Source: Pseudomonas sp. MWU16-30317 (GTDB taxonomy: Bacteria; Pseudomonadota; Gammaproteobacteria; Pseudomonadales; Pseudomonadaceae). From it: a DNA stretch of 64,000 bases. The position numbers and the translations under genes are program-made. Below the pieces are notes generated by a model that saw only the letters and a list, made by a program, of their open reading frames with translations, was not told the origin of the DNA and did no database searches. Of the stretch, positions 37,798 through 46,134 are shown one piece after another. Numbering within the stretch: position 1 is the first letter of the stretch; the number at the start of each line of letters is the position of its first letter. Where the stretch lies: the NCBI RefSeq assembly GCF_020515695.1, contig NZ_JAIWJA010000007.1:186001-250000 (forward strand), in the 5' to 3' direction.

Positions 37798-40700
37798 ATG
37801 TCACTGTCCAGCGGGCTGATTGCTGCGGCCGCCCTGGTCTATATGGCCGTCATGCTTGCCATTGCCTCTTACGGTGACCGTCGCCGTGCACCGCTGCGCC
37901 CGCGTGTGCGGGCCTGGGTGTACAGCCTGTCGTTGGCCGTGTATTGCTCGAGCTGGACATTTTTCGGCGCCGTCGGCCAGGCCGCCGAGCAGCTCTGGTC
38001 ATTCCTGCCGATCTACCTGGGCCCCTTGTTGCTGATGTTGCTGGCACCCTGGGTGCTGCAAAAAATGGTGCTGATCAGCAAACAGGAAAACATCACCTCC
38101 ATTGCCGATTTCATCGCTGCGCGCTATGGCAAGTCCAACGCCCTGGCGGTGGCCGTGGCGCTGATCTGCCTGGTGGGTGTGCTGCCCTATATCGCCCTGC
38201 AACTCAAAGGCATCGTCCTGGGGATCAACCTGCTGATCGGCGAAGGCCCCGACGCTGCCGGCATCCACGTGCAAGACACCGCCATGGTGGTGTCGCTGGT
38301 GCTGGCGCTGTTTACCATCGCCTTTGGCACGCGTTCGCTGGACGTCACCGAACACCACCGCGGCATGATGCTGGCCGTCGCGTTCGAAGCCATCATCAAG
38401 CTGATAGCCTTCATCGCGGTGGGGGTCTTCGTCACCTACGGCCTGTACGATGGCTTTGGCGATCTTGTCACTCAGTCCATGCTGACCCCACGTCTGGCGA
38501 CCTACTGGCAAGAGACGATCAATTGGCCCTCGATGGTGGTGCAGAGCGGCGTCGCCATGATGGCGATCATCTGTCTGCCGCGGCAATTTCACGTCACCGT
38601 GGTCGAGAACATCGAGCCGCAGGATCTGCGCCTGGCGCGCTGGGTATTCCCCGCGTACCTGGTGCTGGCCGGGCTGTTCGTGGTGCCCATCGCCCTGGCC
38701 GGGCAGATGCTGCTGCCCGCTTCGGTGATCCCTGACTCCTTCGTCATCAGCCTGCCCCTCGCTCTGGCGCACCCGGCGCTGGCGATGCTGGCCTTCATTG
38801 GCGGTGCGTCGGCGGCCGCCGGCATGGTCATCGTCGCCAGCGTGGCGCTGTCGACCATGGTCTCCAACGATATCCTGCTGCCGTGGCTGCTGCGCCGCCA
38901 GAATGCCGAGCGACCGTTCGAGCTGTTCCGGCACTGGATGCTGACCGTCAGGCGCGTCAGCATCGTGGTGATCATGCTGCTGGCGTATGTGAGTTACCGC
39001 TTGCTGGGCTCCACCACGAGCCTGGCGACCATCGGCCAGATCGCCTTCGCCGCCATCACCCAACTGGCACCGGCGATGATCGGCGCGCTGTACTGGAAAC
39101 AAGCCAACCGCCGCGGCGTGGTGGCCGGACTGGCGGCCGGGGTGCTGCTGTGGTTCTACGCGCTGGTGCTGCCGCTGGTGGCCCACGGCCTGCAATTGCC
39201 GCTCTCGGCGTTTCCGGGCTTGAGCTGGCTGCACAGCAACCCGTGGAACCTGCCGCTTTCGCCCCTGACCCAAGGGGTGATGCTGTCGTTGGCGGGCAAC
39301 TTCATTCTGTTCGTGTGGGTCTCGGTGCTGACCCGCACGCGGGTTTCCGAACACTGGCAGGCCGGGCGCTTCGTCGGCCAGCAACTCGCCTCGCGGCCCA
39401 ACAGCCGTACCCTGCTGGCCGTACAGATCAAAGACTTGCTGCAACTCGCCGGGCGCTTTGTCGGCGAGGACCGCGCCAGGCAGAGTTTCATGCGCTTTGC
39501 CGGGCGCCAGAACAAACCCTTCAACCCCGCACAGAATGCCGACCGCGACTGGATCGCCCACACCGAGCGCCTGCTGGCCGGCACGCTGGGGACCTCGTCG
39601 ACGCGGGCGGTGGTCAAGGCTGCTATCGAAGGCCGCGAGATGCAACTCGAGGACGTGGTGCGCATCGCCGACGAAGCCTCCGAGGTGCTGCAGTTCAACC
39701 GCGCGCTGCTACAAGGTGCGATTGAAAACATCAACCAGGGCATCAGCGTGGTCGACCAGTCACTGCGTCTGGTGGCCTGGAATCGGCGCTATCTGGAATT
39801 GTTCAACTACCCGGACGGCCTGATTGCCGTCGGCCGGCCGATCGCCGACATCATTCGCTTCAATGCCGAACGCGGTTTCTGCGGCCCCGGCGAGCCGGAG
39901 GTCCATGTCGCGCGGCGCCTGCACTGGATGCGCCAAGGCCGCGCGCACACCTCCGAACGGCCGTTCCCCAATGGCCAGGTGATCGAGCTGATCGGCAACC
40001 CGATGCCGGGCGGCGGCTTCGTCATGAGTTTCACCGACATCACCGCGTTCCGCGAAGCCGAACGCGCGCTCAAGCATGCCAATGAAGGCCTGGAGCAACG
40101 GGTGGCCGAACGCACCTTCGAGCTGTCCCAACTGAACGTCGCGTTGACCGAGGCCAAGGGGACTGCGGAGGCCGCCAACCAATCGAAAACCCGATTCCTT
40201 GCTGCCGTCGGCCATGATCTGATGCAACCGCTGAACGCCGCGCGCTTGTTTTCCTCCGCCCTCTCCCACCAGGGCGAAGAACTGTCCGCGCAGGCCCAGC
40301 AATTGGTGCAGCACATGGACAGCTCGCTGCGCTCGGCCGAAGATTTGATCAGCGATCTGCTGGATATCTCGCGCCTCGAAAACGGCAAGATCACCCCCGA
40401 GCGCAAGCCGTTCGTGGTCAACGAGCTGTTCGCCACCCTGGGCGTCGAGTTCCAGGCCCTGGCCCGCGAGCAGGGCCTGACGTTCAAGGTGCACGGCAGT
40501 CGCTTGCGCATCGACAGCGACCAGAAGCTGCTGCGGCGCATCCTGCAGAACTTCCTCACCAACGCCTATCGCTACGGCACAGGCACCGTGGTGCTGGGCG
40601 TGCGCCGCAAGGCCGGGCACTTGAGCCTTGAGGTGTGGGATCGCGGCCCGGGCATCGCAGCGGACAAGCTGCAAGTCATCTTTGAAGAGTTCAAGCGCCT

Positions 40701-41268
40701 GGACAGCCACCAGACCCGTGCCGAAAAAGGCCTGGGACTGGGACTGGCGATCGCCGATGGCCTGTGCCGTGTGCTCAACCATGAACTGCAAGTGCGTTCA
40801 AGGCCGGGCCGCGGCAGCGTGTTCAGCGTGCACGTGCCTTTGGCGGTGGACGCGCCCAGCGTGCCTGTCGCCCCCACCCGAACGGGAGACGCCCTGGGTG
40901 GCGCGCGGGTCCTGTGCGTCGACAACGAAGACAGCATCCTGATCGGCATGCAGAGCCTGCTCAGCCGTTGGGGGTGCCAGGTCTGGACGGCACGCAACCG
41001 CGACGAATGCCAGATCCTGTTCGCCGACGGCCTGCGTCCGCAGCTGGCACTGGTGGACTTTCACCTCGACGCCGGTGACACCGGTACCGAGCTCATGGCC
41101 TGGCTGCGCACCAGCCTGAACGAGCCGGTACCCGGCGTGGTGATCAGCGCCGACGGACGCCCGGAGACGCTCGCTCTGGTCAACGCCGCCGGGCTCGACT
41201 ATCTGGCCAAACCGGTCAAGCCGGCGGCGTTACGGGCTTTACTCAACCGGTACTTGAGCCACACCTGA
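37798..41268 (+). CDS. solute:sodium symporter-linked hybrid histidine kinase (CbrA/PA3271-like)
   Basis: 1156 aa from ATG 37798 (MSLSSGLIAAAALVYMAVMLAIASYGD), preceded by GGAG; the ATG at 37654 would run through a REP. Domains: SSF/PutP-like transporter with about 13 helices (residues 1-530), linker, PAS (about 640-740, ENINQGISVVDQSLRLVAWNRRYLELFNYP), coiled coil (EGLEQRVAERTFELSQLNVAL), HisKA with His806 (AAVGHDLMQPLNAARLF), HATPase (NFLTNAYRYG, GLGLGLAIADG) and a C-terminal receiver with phospho-acceptor Asp1087 (LALVDFHLDAG) and YLAKPVKP. It probably senses a transported small molecule. No partner response regulator is adjacent. The last 30 bases overlap rmuC. Confidence 0.92.
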   Translation: MSLSSGLIAAAALVYMAVMLAIASYGDRRRAPLRPRVRAWVYSLSLAVYCSSWTFFGAVGQAAEQLWSFLPIYLGPLLLMLLAPWVLQKMVLISKQENITSIADFIAARYGKSNALAVAVALICLVGVLPYIALQLKGIVLGINLLIGEGPDAAGIHVQDTAMVVSLVLALFTIAFGTRSLDVTEHHRGMMLAVAFEAIIKLIAFIAVGVFVTYGLYDGFGDLVTQSMLTPRLATYWQETINWPSMVVQSGVAMMAIICLPRQFHVTVVENIEPQDLRLARWVFPAYLVLAGLFVVPIALAGQMLLPASVIPDSFVISLPLALAHPALAMLAFIGGASAAAGMVIVASVALSTMVSNDILLPWLLRRQNAERPFELFRHWMLTVRRVSIVVIMLLAYVSYRLLGSTTSLATIGQIAFAAITQLAPAMIGALYWKQANRRGVVAGLAAGVLLWFYALVLPLVAHGLQLPLSAFPGLSWLHSNPWNLPLSPLTQGVMLSLAGNFILFVWVSVLTRTRVSEHWQAGRFVGQQLASRPNSRTLLAVQIKDLLQLAGRFVGEDRARQSFMRFAGRQNKPFNPAQNADRDWIAHTERLLAGTLGTSSTRAVVKAAIEGREMQLEDVVRIADEASEVLQFNRALLQGAIENINQGISVVDQSLRLVAWNRRYLELFNYPDGLIAVGRPIADIIRFNAERGFCGPGEPEVHVARRLHWMRQGRAHTSERPFPNGQVIELIGNPMPGGGFVMSFTDITAFREAERALKHANEGLEQRVAERTFELSQLNVALTEAKGTAEAANQSKTRFLAAVGHDLMQPLNAARLFSSALSHQGEELSAQAQQLVQHMDSSLRSAEDLISDLLDISRLENGKITPERKPFVVNELFATLGVEFQALAREQGLTFKVHGSRLRIDSDQKLLRRILQNFLTNAYRYGTGTVVLGVRRKAGHLSLEVWDRGPGIAADKLQVIFEEFKRLDSHQTRAEKGLGLGLAIADGLCRVLNHELQVRSRPGRGSVFSVHVPLAVDAPSVPVAPTRTGDALGGARVLCVDNEDSILIGMQSLLSRWGCQVWTARNRDECQILFADGLRPQLALVDFHLDAGDTGTELMAWLRTSLNEPVPGVVISADGRPETLALVNAAGLDYLAKPVKPAALRALLNRYLSHT

Positions 41269-42756
41269 CGGGGGCTGGGGTACGTCATCGGCGGCGGGTG
41301 CGTGCGCATCCTCCATGGCGCGCTCGAGCAGGTCGGCCGGCAGGCTCTTGCTGGCCCGCGCGCCGAGCAACTTCAATTGTTCGCTGCGGCTGACCAGGTT
41401 GCCGCGGCCCTCGGTGAGCTTGTTGCGCGCCGAGCTGTAGGCCTTGTCCAATTGCTGCAGGCGATTGCCGACCTCGTCCAGGTCCTGAATGAACAGCACG
41501 AACTTGTCGTACAGCCAACCGGCGCGCTCGGCAATCTCGCGGGCGTTCTGGCTTTGTCGCTCCTGCTTCCACAAGCTGTCGATCACCCGCAAGGTCGCCA
41601 GCAAGGTGGTCGGGCTGACAATCACGATCTGCCGGTCGAAGGCCTCCTGGAACAACCCCGGCTCGGCCTGCAGTGCTGCCGAAAAAGCGGCTTCGATCGG
41701 TACGAACAACAGCACGAAATCCAGGCTGTGCAAGCCTTCGAGGCGGTTGTAGTCCTTGCCTGAAAGGCCTTTGACGTGATTGCGCAACGACAGCACGTGC
41801 TGCTTGAGCGCCGCCTGGGACACCGCCGGGTCGTCGCTCGAAACATACTGCTGGTAGGCCGTGAGGCTCACCTTGGAGTCGACCACCACCTGCTTGTCGC
41901 CAGGCAGCATGATCAGCACATCCGGCTGGAAACGCTCGCCATCGGGGCCTTTGAGGCTGACCTGCGTCTGGTATTCGCGGCCTTTTTCCAGTCCGGCATG
42001 TTCGAGCACCCGCTCGAGGATCAACTCGCCCCAGTTGCCTTGGGTCTTCTGGCCCTTGAGCGCCTGGGTAAGGTTCTTTGCCTCGTCGCCCAGGCGCAGG
42101 TTGAGCTGCTGCAGGCGCTCCAGCTCCTTGGCCAACGAGAAACGCTCGCGGGCTTCCTGCTGATAGCTTTCTTCGACGCGCTTTTCGAAGGACTGGATGC
42201 GCTCCTTGAGCGGGTCGAGCAGTTGCCCCAGGCGCTGCTGGCTGGTCTCGGCGAAACGCTGCTCGCGCTCATCGAAAATCTTGCCCGCCAGCTCGGCGAA
42301 TTGTGCGCGCAGTTCATCCCGCGAACCCTGCAGATCGGCAAGACGCTGCTGATGGCTTTCCTGCTGCTCGCGCAGTTCGGCGGTGAGCCCGGCACACTGG
42401 GCATCCAGACGCCGCACTTCGGCCTCCCGTGCGCTGCGCTCCAGTGACCAACCATGGGCCGCGTCGCGCGCGTTGTCACGGTCGATCTGCAACAGTTCGA
42501 GCTCGCGGGCCTGGGCTGCCAACGAGGATTGCTTGAGGGCATTGGCCTGGCTCAAGTCGCTGATTTCGTCACGGCTGCTTTCCAGTTGCACCGCCAGGCC
42601 ATCCTGGGCCATTTGCGCCGTGGCCAGACGCTCGTCAAGCAGCGCCAGTTCACTTTGCGCCGCCATGACCCGCCGCTGCAGAGTCCACGCCAACGCCACA
42701 CAGGGCACCACCGCTGCCAGCAGCCCCCACACCATACTGGTGATATCCACCGCCAT
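41239..42756 (-). CDS. rmuC: DNA recombination protein RmuC
   Basis: 505 aa from the ATG at 42756 (MAVDITSMVWGLLAAVVPCVALAWTLQRRV). An N-terminal membrane anchor (residues 8-24) is followed by a long coiled coil (about 30-215) and the RmuC nuclease-like domain (about 215-430) with QGNWGELILERVLEHAGLEKGREYQTQVS, PDVLIMLPGDKQVVVDSKVSLTAYQQYV and GLHSLDFVLLFVPIEAAFSAAL. RmuC limits inversions at short inverted repeats. The gene is convergent with, and overlaps, the hybrid kinase by 30 bases. Confidence 0.93.
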   Translation of the reverse strand: MAVDITSMVWGLLAAVVPCVALAWTLQRRVMAAQSELALLDERLATAQMAQDGLAVQLESSRDEISDLSQANALKQSSLAAQARELELLQIDRDNARDAAHGWSLERSAREAEVRRLDAQCAGLTAELREQQESHQQRLADLQGSRDELRAQFAELAGKIFDEREQRFAETSQQRLGQLLDPLKERIQSFEKRVEESYQQEARERFSLAKELERLQQLNLRLGDEAKNLTQALKGQKTQGNWGELILERVLEHAGLEKGREYQTQVSLKGPDGERFQPDVLIMLPGDKQVVVDSKVSLTAYQQYVSSDDPAVSQAALKQHVLSLRNHVKGLSGKDYNRLEGLHSLDFVLLFVPIEAAFSAALQAEPGLFQEAFDRQIVIVSPTTLLATLRVIDSLWKQERQSQNAREIAERAGWLYDKFVLFIQDLDEVGNRLQQLDKAYSSARNKLTEGRGNLVSRSEQLKLLGARASKSLPADLLERAMEDAHAPAADDVPQPPSGVAQVPVE

Positions 42757-43245
42757 AACCGCACCATCCACACATTGAAGGCGTCAGTCTGAGGCCGATG
42801 GCCCCCCCAGGCAAACCTGGCAGTCAGGTGGGCAGGCAGCGCCACAGGATGGCGCACGATCAGTAAGGCTGAAAAAAGGTTCTATCGATAGATTTTTTCT
42901 TTCGATACAGTTTTTTTTGCCATTCAGGAGGGGCTGTTTCAAGCGGCAGAAAATTGCCAGTTTGGCGTTGTGCACAACGGGAAAAGTCACTGCCCAGAAT
43001 GATGCTACGGCGGCACCCGCGGTCTAGAGCAACCGCACGGGACAATCCACAGAAGCTGTGGATAACTCAGTGGACAACCCGCCCTCACGCCCCGCAAAGG
43101 CTTATGGAACGGGGCCTGCGGTCAAACTGTCGATTTTTTCACCAATTAAAAAAAGCGTTTTTTTTCATTGACTTAAATTTGCAAAAACGGTTAGCCCGGT
43201 GCGGAGCCGTTCTCGTTACCGCCAGGTGACACTTCAGACCGCAAT
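42757..43245. other. gene-free region with AT tracts upstream of rmuC
   Basis: No ORF is supported. Features seen: an AT-rich tract (42874-42931) including the 12-base palindrome TCTATCGATAGA at 42881-42892 flanked by GAAAAAA and TTTTTTC; the palindrome GTTGTGCACAAC (42967-42978); three DnaA-like boxes (43043-43077); and a second AT-rich tract (43132-43188). Confidence 0.6.
42967..43188. other. cluster of DnaA-box-like sequences next to an AT-rich tract
   Basis: TGTGGATAA at 43057-43065 is an exact reverse DnaA box (TTATCCACA). CAATCCACA at 43043-43051 (7 of 9) faces it, and AGTGGACAA at 43069-43077 (7 of 9) follows in the same orientation as the exact box. Upstream, the palindrome GTTGTGCACAAC contains TTGTGCACA, one mismatch from TTATNCACA, on both strands. 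About 55 bases past the boxes is an AT-rich stretch of some 57 bases. This resembles origin, DnaA-titration or DnaA-reactivation elements. Confidence 0.4.
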
Positions 43246-43889
43246 GTGTACAACCGCCCTAAAGCAAGGCAACGGCACGCACCAATATCGTTCTGCGGGG
43301 TACTACTGTTGAAACATCCAGTCTATTACCGGGGGTATGCAAGGTTTCTCAAACGAGGCACACTGGTTGGCTGTTCGTCGGGTAGTTTTTGCTTGATTTC
43401 AAAAACGACTTGCGATAGGCACACTCGATCAGGTAGGCTTCTCCACAGTTAGTACCAAGCTGAAAGTCAATTTTGGCCGTCGCTGTCCTCCAGCCCCTTC
43501 TTCCGCCGCCTGCCAGCGCATTGTCGTTGCAGTCTCGCGAATCTCCGCGCTGAACCCAGGACCACCTCCGGCCTACACGATGGTTTCCAGGTAACCCCTG
43601 CCTCCGGCTTCACATGGATGAAGCACATCACGGAGCAGCCGCGTTATCCGGCAATACCAAGCCGCAGATTGATCAGGATATCCACCCAGGGCAATGGACC
43701 TTTTCCCTGACGTGTCGCCTGTCACCCCACGTACCGACCTGTCGCTTCGACTGCCATCACTTACCCCGGCGTCGCCCGACAGATTTGTTCCAGCCAGGTT
43801 CTTCGCACGGCCATTTGTGGTCGGCGTTTGCTGGAACGTTTTCGATTTGCGCGGATCCTATTCGCGTATTCAGCAGGAACACCCATAAC
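43246..43889 (+). other. long non-coding leader region before the DUF3509-like gene
   Basis: About 640 bases have no gene I can support. A frame open from 43614 runs into the next gene but reads as H/P/C-rich sequence unlike protein, and the next gene has its own ribosome site. The first part (43340-43420) has AT-richer, promoter-like stretches. Confidence 0.4.
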
Positions 43890-44114
43890 ATGACTCATAC
43901 TTTTCATACTCAGGATGCTATCCGCACCCTCACCAACGCCTTTGCTCCACTGAACTGCCTGATCGGGGCAGCACGCAATGGTTGCTTCAGCTTCACTCTG
44001 GTCGACGAGCACGGCATCGCCCGCCGCAGCGAGCGCCTGTACCCTGAACAGTACGCCAGCGCCGAACCGCTGCAAGCGATCATCGACCGTACGCGTCAGG
44101 CGCTGGTTGCCTGA
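43890..44114 (+). CDS. small DUF3509-like protein, 74 aa
   Basis: The ATG at 43890 has CAGGAAC upstream at a long spacing. The sequence (TNAFAPLNCLIGAARNGCFSFTLVDEHGIARRSERLYPEQYASAEPLQAIIDRTRQALVA) fits the short DUF3509 family of Pseudomonas: an N-terminal strand pair, a (R/S)xLxPEQ(Y/W) block, and a C-terminal helix ending in RxxQ/RxxL. It is soluble; function is unknown. The family assignment is from memory and is moderate. It is preceded by an unusually long untranslated region. Confidence 0.6.
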   Translation: MTHTFHTQDAIRTLTNAFAPLNCLIGAARNGCFSFTLVDEHGIARRSERLYPEQYASAEPLQAIIDRTRQALVA

Positions 44115-44284
44115 CAGCGCCTCTCGAGCGCCCTTGGTTGTAAGGTGCAAGGCAACGCCTCGGCTGGCAAGCTGGGAGATTCGATGGTATTGGGCCAGCA
44201 GCATCAGTGATGATGCCAAGCCCCGACCACCCATCGAATACCCTTCGTAACAAGCCTTTACATCATCTTTCTCTGACTACACTC
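44115..44284. other. gap after the DUF3509-like gene
   Basis: No gene is seen. The end of the region (TTTACA at about 44259, TACACT at about 44280, 15-base spacing) may be a promoter for the small-RNA candidate that follows. Confidence 0.3.
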
Positions 44285-44360
44285 GAACATGAGCGGCAGG
44301 AGCCGCTTACAGGCGGGCCCCCGATCCATCGCTGCCAGGCGCCGGGCCCGCCGTTCTTTT
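44285..44360 (+). ncRNA. candidate small RNA with GGA-loop hairpin and terminator
   Basis: Hairpin 1 is AGCGGC-AGGA-GCCGCT (44292-44307), exposing GGA in the loop. Hairpin 2 has 9-base perfect arms GGCGGGCCC (44312-44320) and GGGCCCGCC (44344-44352) followed by GTTCTTTT. A weak promoter-like pair precedes it. There is only one clear GGA, so it is not a standard RsmX/Y/Z. The remaining gap to 44687 (fadL promoter region) has nothing I can name. Confidence 0.35.
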
Positions 44361-44687
44361 GTCAGGGAAACGATCCCCCTGTTGAAACGCTTTGAATTGA
44401 ATCAACCCGCGACTGCCCTCGGTCTTTGTGGGATCTTTTCGTGCGCCGACGAACCGGTGGGAGCCTGTTGATGACACCAATAATGAGTGACGCAAAAGTG
44501 AGCAAACAAACGTTTGATCATCACTGCTGCGTATCCATTGATGATGTTTCATTCAAGACACAAATAAAGCCCCCATGTTCGTCGGATTGTCCTACAAAAC
44601 CGCTCTATCTCGTGCGATTCAGCCTATAGCGCTAATGTGAAAATGTTGGTAGTTTCGCCTTGGTGATCACCATGGAGTTCAACAATA

Positions 44688-45953
44688 ATGAAAAAAGCAA
44701 TGATCAAGACCAGCCTCAGTCTCGCAGTGACTCTTGCCTCCACTCAACTCTTCGCTTCCGGCTTCGCCCTGAACGAACAAAGCATCAGCGGTATGGGTGT
44801 CGGCTTCGCCGGCCGCTCCTCTTCCGCCGACGACGCCAGCACCGTGTACGGCAACCCTGCCGGCATGTCGCGGCTCAAGCGTGAACAGATCACCGTCGGC
44901 GCCGCGGCGGTCATCGCCAAGACCGACATTTCTGGAAGCAGCACCACCAACACCGGCAGTAACAACGGCGACATGGTTCCCGTTGTTGGTGTGCCCATGG
45001 GCTACTACGTCAAACCCATCGACGATCACTGGACAGTGGGTTTCGGCGTTTACGCCCCATTCGGCCTGAAGACCGAATACGAGAACGGCTTCCAGGGCCG
45101 CTACTTCGCCCATGACAGCAAAGTGCAGGTCGTCACCCTGCAGCCCACCGTCAGCTATGCCTTCAACGACAAGGTATCGATTGGTGGTGGCCCGACCTTC
45201 AACCGCATCGACGGCACCCTGACCTCGGCACTGCGCAACCCGCTGGGCGGCGCCGACGGCAAAGCCTCGATCAAGGGCGACGACACTGCAGTCGGCTACA
45301 ACATCGGTATCCTGGTACAGGCGACAGACAAGACTCGTCTGGGCCTGGTCTACCACTCGATGGTCGACTACAAGCTCAAGGGCAGCACCAAGGTCAGCCT
45401 GGGTGCATTGAATCCTCTGCTGGGCAGCCGCGACTACGACGCCAGCCTGAACATCAAGACGCCAGAAAGCATCGACGCCTCCTTCACCCATGAGCTGACC
45501 GATCAGTGGACTCTCTATGGTGGCAGCACCTGGACGCGCTGGAGCCGACTGAAGGACATCACCGTCAACAATACCGGCAATCTCGGGGTCATTGGCGCAG
45601 GGCAGTTCGGTACCATCAGCGAACAGGAAAACTGGCACGACACCTGGTCTCATGCGGTTGGCGCTTCCTACAAGGTCAACAAGCAATGGACCCTGCGCAC
45701 CGGCTTCTCGGTGGACCAGTCGCCCACCAACAACACCGATCGCTCGCCGCGCATTCCTACGGGCGACCGCATGGCGGTCAGCTTCGGCGCAGGCTGGTCG
45801 CCAACCGATGACGTGACCATCGACCTGGCATATTCCTACCTCAAGGAAGAGGCCGTTACCGTCGACCAGAGCAATCCTCGCAAAGGCACCTACGACGCTC
45901 GCTACCGCAACAGCGCCCACGGCCTGGGTGCCGGCCTGACTTATCGCTTCTGA
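44688..45953 (+). CDS. outer-membrane FadL/OmpP1/TodX family transporter
   Basis: 421 aa. A signal peptide (MKKAMIKTSLSLAVTLASTQLFA) precedes SGFALNEQSISGMGVGFAGRSSSADDASTVYGNPAGMSRL, containing the NPAG(M/L) hallmark of FadL hatch domains. The rest is a predicted 14-strand beta barrel ending in LTYRF with a C-terminal aromatic residue. Such channels import hydrophobic compounds (long-chain fatty acids, aromatics) by lateral diffusion. The substrate cannot be deduced, and no beta-oxidation genes are near. GGAG precedes the ATG and a strong terminator follows. Confidence 0.9.
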   Translation: MKKAMIKTSLSLAVTLASTQLFASGFALNEQSISGMGVGFAGRSSSADDASTVYGNPAGMSRLKREQITVGAAAVIAKTDISGSSTTNTGSNNGDMVPVVGVPMGYYVKPIDDHWTVGFGVYAPFGLKTEYENGFQGRYFAHDSKVQVVTLQPTVSYAFNDKVSIGGGPTFNRIDGTLTSALRNPLGGADGKASIKGDDTAVGYNIGILVQATDKTRLGLVYHSMVDYKLKGSTKVSLGALNPLLGSRDYDASLNIKTPESIDASFTHELTDQWTLYGGSTWTRWSRLKDITVNNTGNLGVIGAGQFGTISEQENWHDTWSHAVGASYKVNKQWTLRTGFSVDQSPTNNTDRSPRIPTGDRMAVSFGAGWSPTDDVTIDLAYSYLKEEAVTVDQSNPRKGTYDARYRNSAHGLGAGLTYRF

Positions 45954-45965
45954 TAGTCATCGCTG

Positions 45966-45997
45966 ACAAAAAACGCATCCTCGGATGCGTTTTTTTA
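45966..45997 (+). terminator. intrinsic terminator after the FadL-type gene
   Basis: ACAAAAAACGCATCC-TC-GGATGCGTTTTTTTA, a 7 bp GC stem with a run of T residues. Confidence 0.9.
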
Positions 45998-46014
45998 TGC
46001 CTGTCGATAGCACA

Positions 46015-46134
46015 TCAGCACAGTGCGCCCAGTTGCATCAGCGCCATGCCGCTGTGCTGCCAACCCCACCAGACCAGCGCCAATGCGCTAGCGCCAGCGC
46101 AGCACAACAGCCACCGCAGCCCATGACGAATCAT
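46015..46134 (-). CDS. small hydrophobic ORF, 39 aa, translationally coupled to the MFS gene
   Basis: Its ATG (46134-46132) overlaps the stop of the MFS gene in an ATGA. It encodes MIRHGLRWLLCCAGASALA followed by LVWWGWQHSGMALMQLGALC: a basic start, then one hydrophobic segment rich in Trp, Cys and Leu, so it is likely a single-pass membrane peptide. The coupling is the best evidence. No family is recognised. Confidence 0.5.
   Translation of the reverse strand: MIRHGLRWLLCCAGASALALVWWGWQHSGMALMQLGALC

Noticed and set aside
37999..39645. 548-codon frame opposite the hybrid kinase
   Set aside because: Histidine- and glutamine-rich antisense frame; the plus strand has clear transporter and kinase motifs.
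42757..43245. a second chromosomal origin (oriC)
   Set aside because: No dnaA, dnaN, rpmH, parAB or gidA nearby and only one exact DnaA box; reported as a DnaA-box cluster instead.
43340..43385. sigma54-like GGCAC...TTGGC upstream of the DUF3509-like gene
   Set aside because: The GG to GC spacing is 11 bases, not 10.
44249..44264. GacA-like CGTAAC-N5-TTTACA before the small RNA candidate
   Set aside because: Spacing is 5 instead of 6 and two arm positions mismatch.
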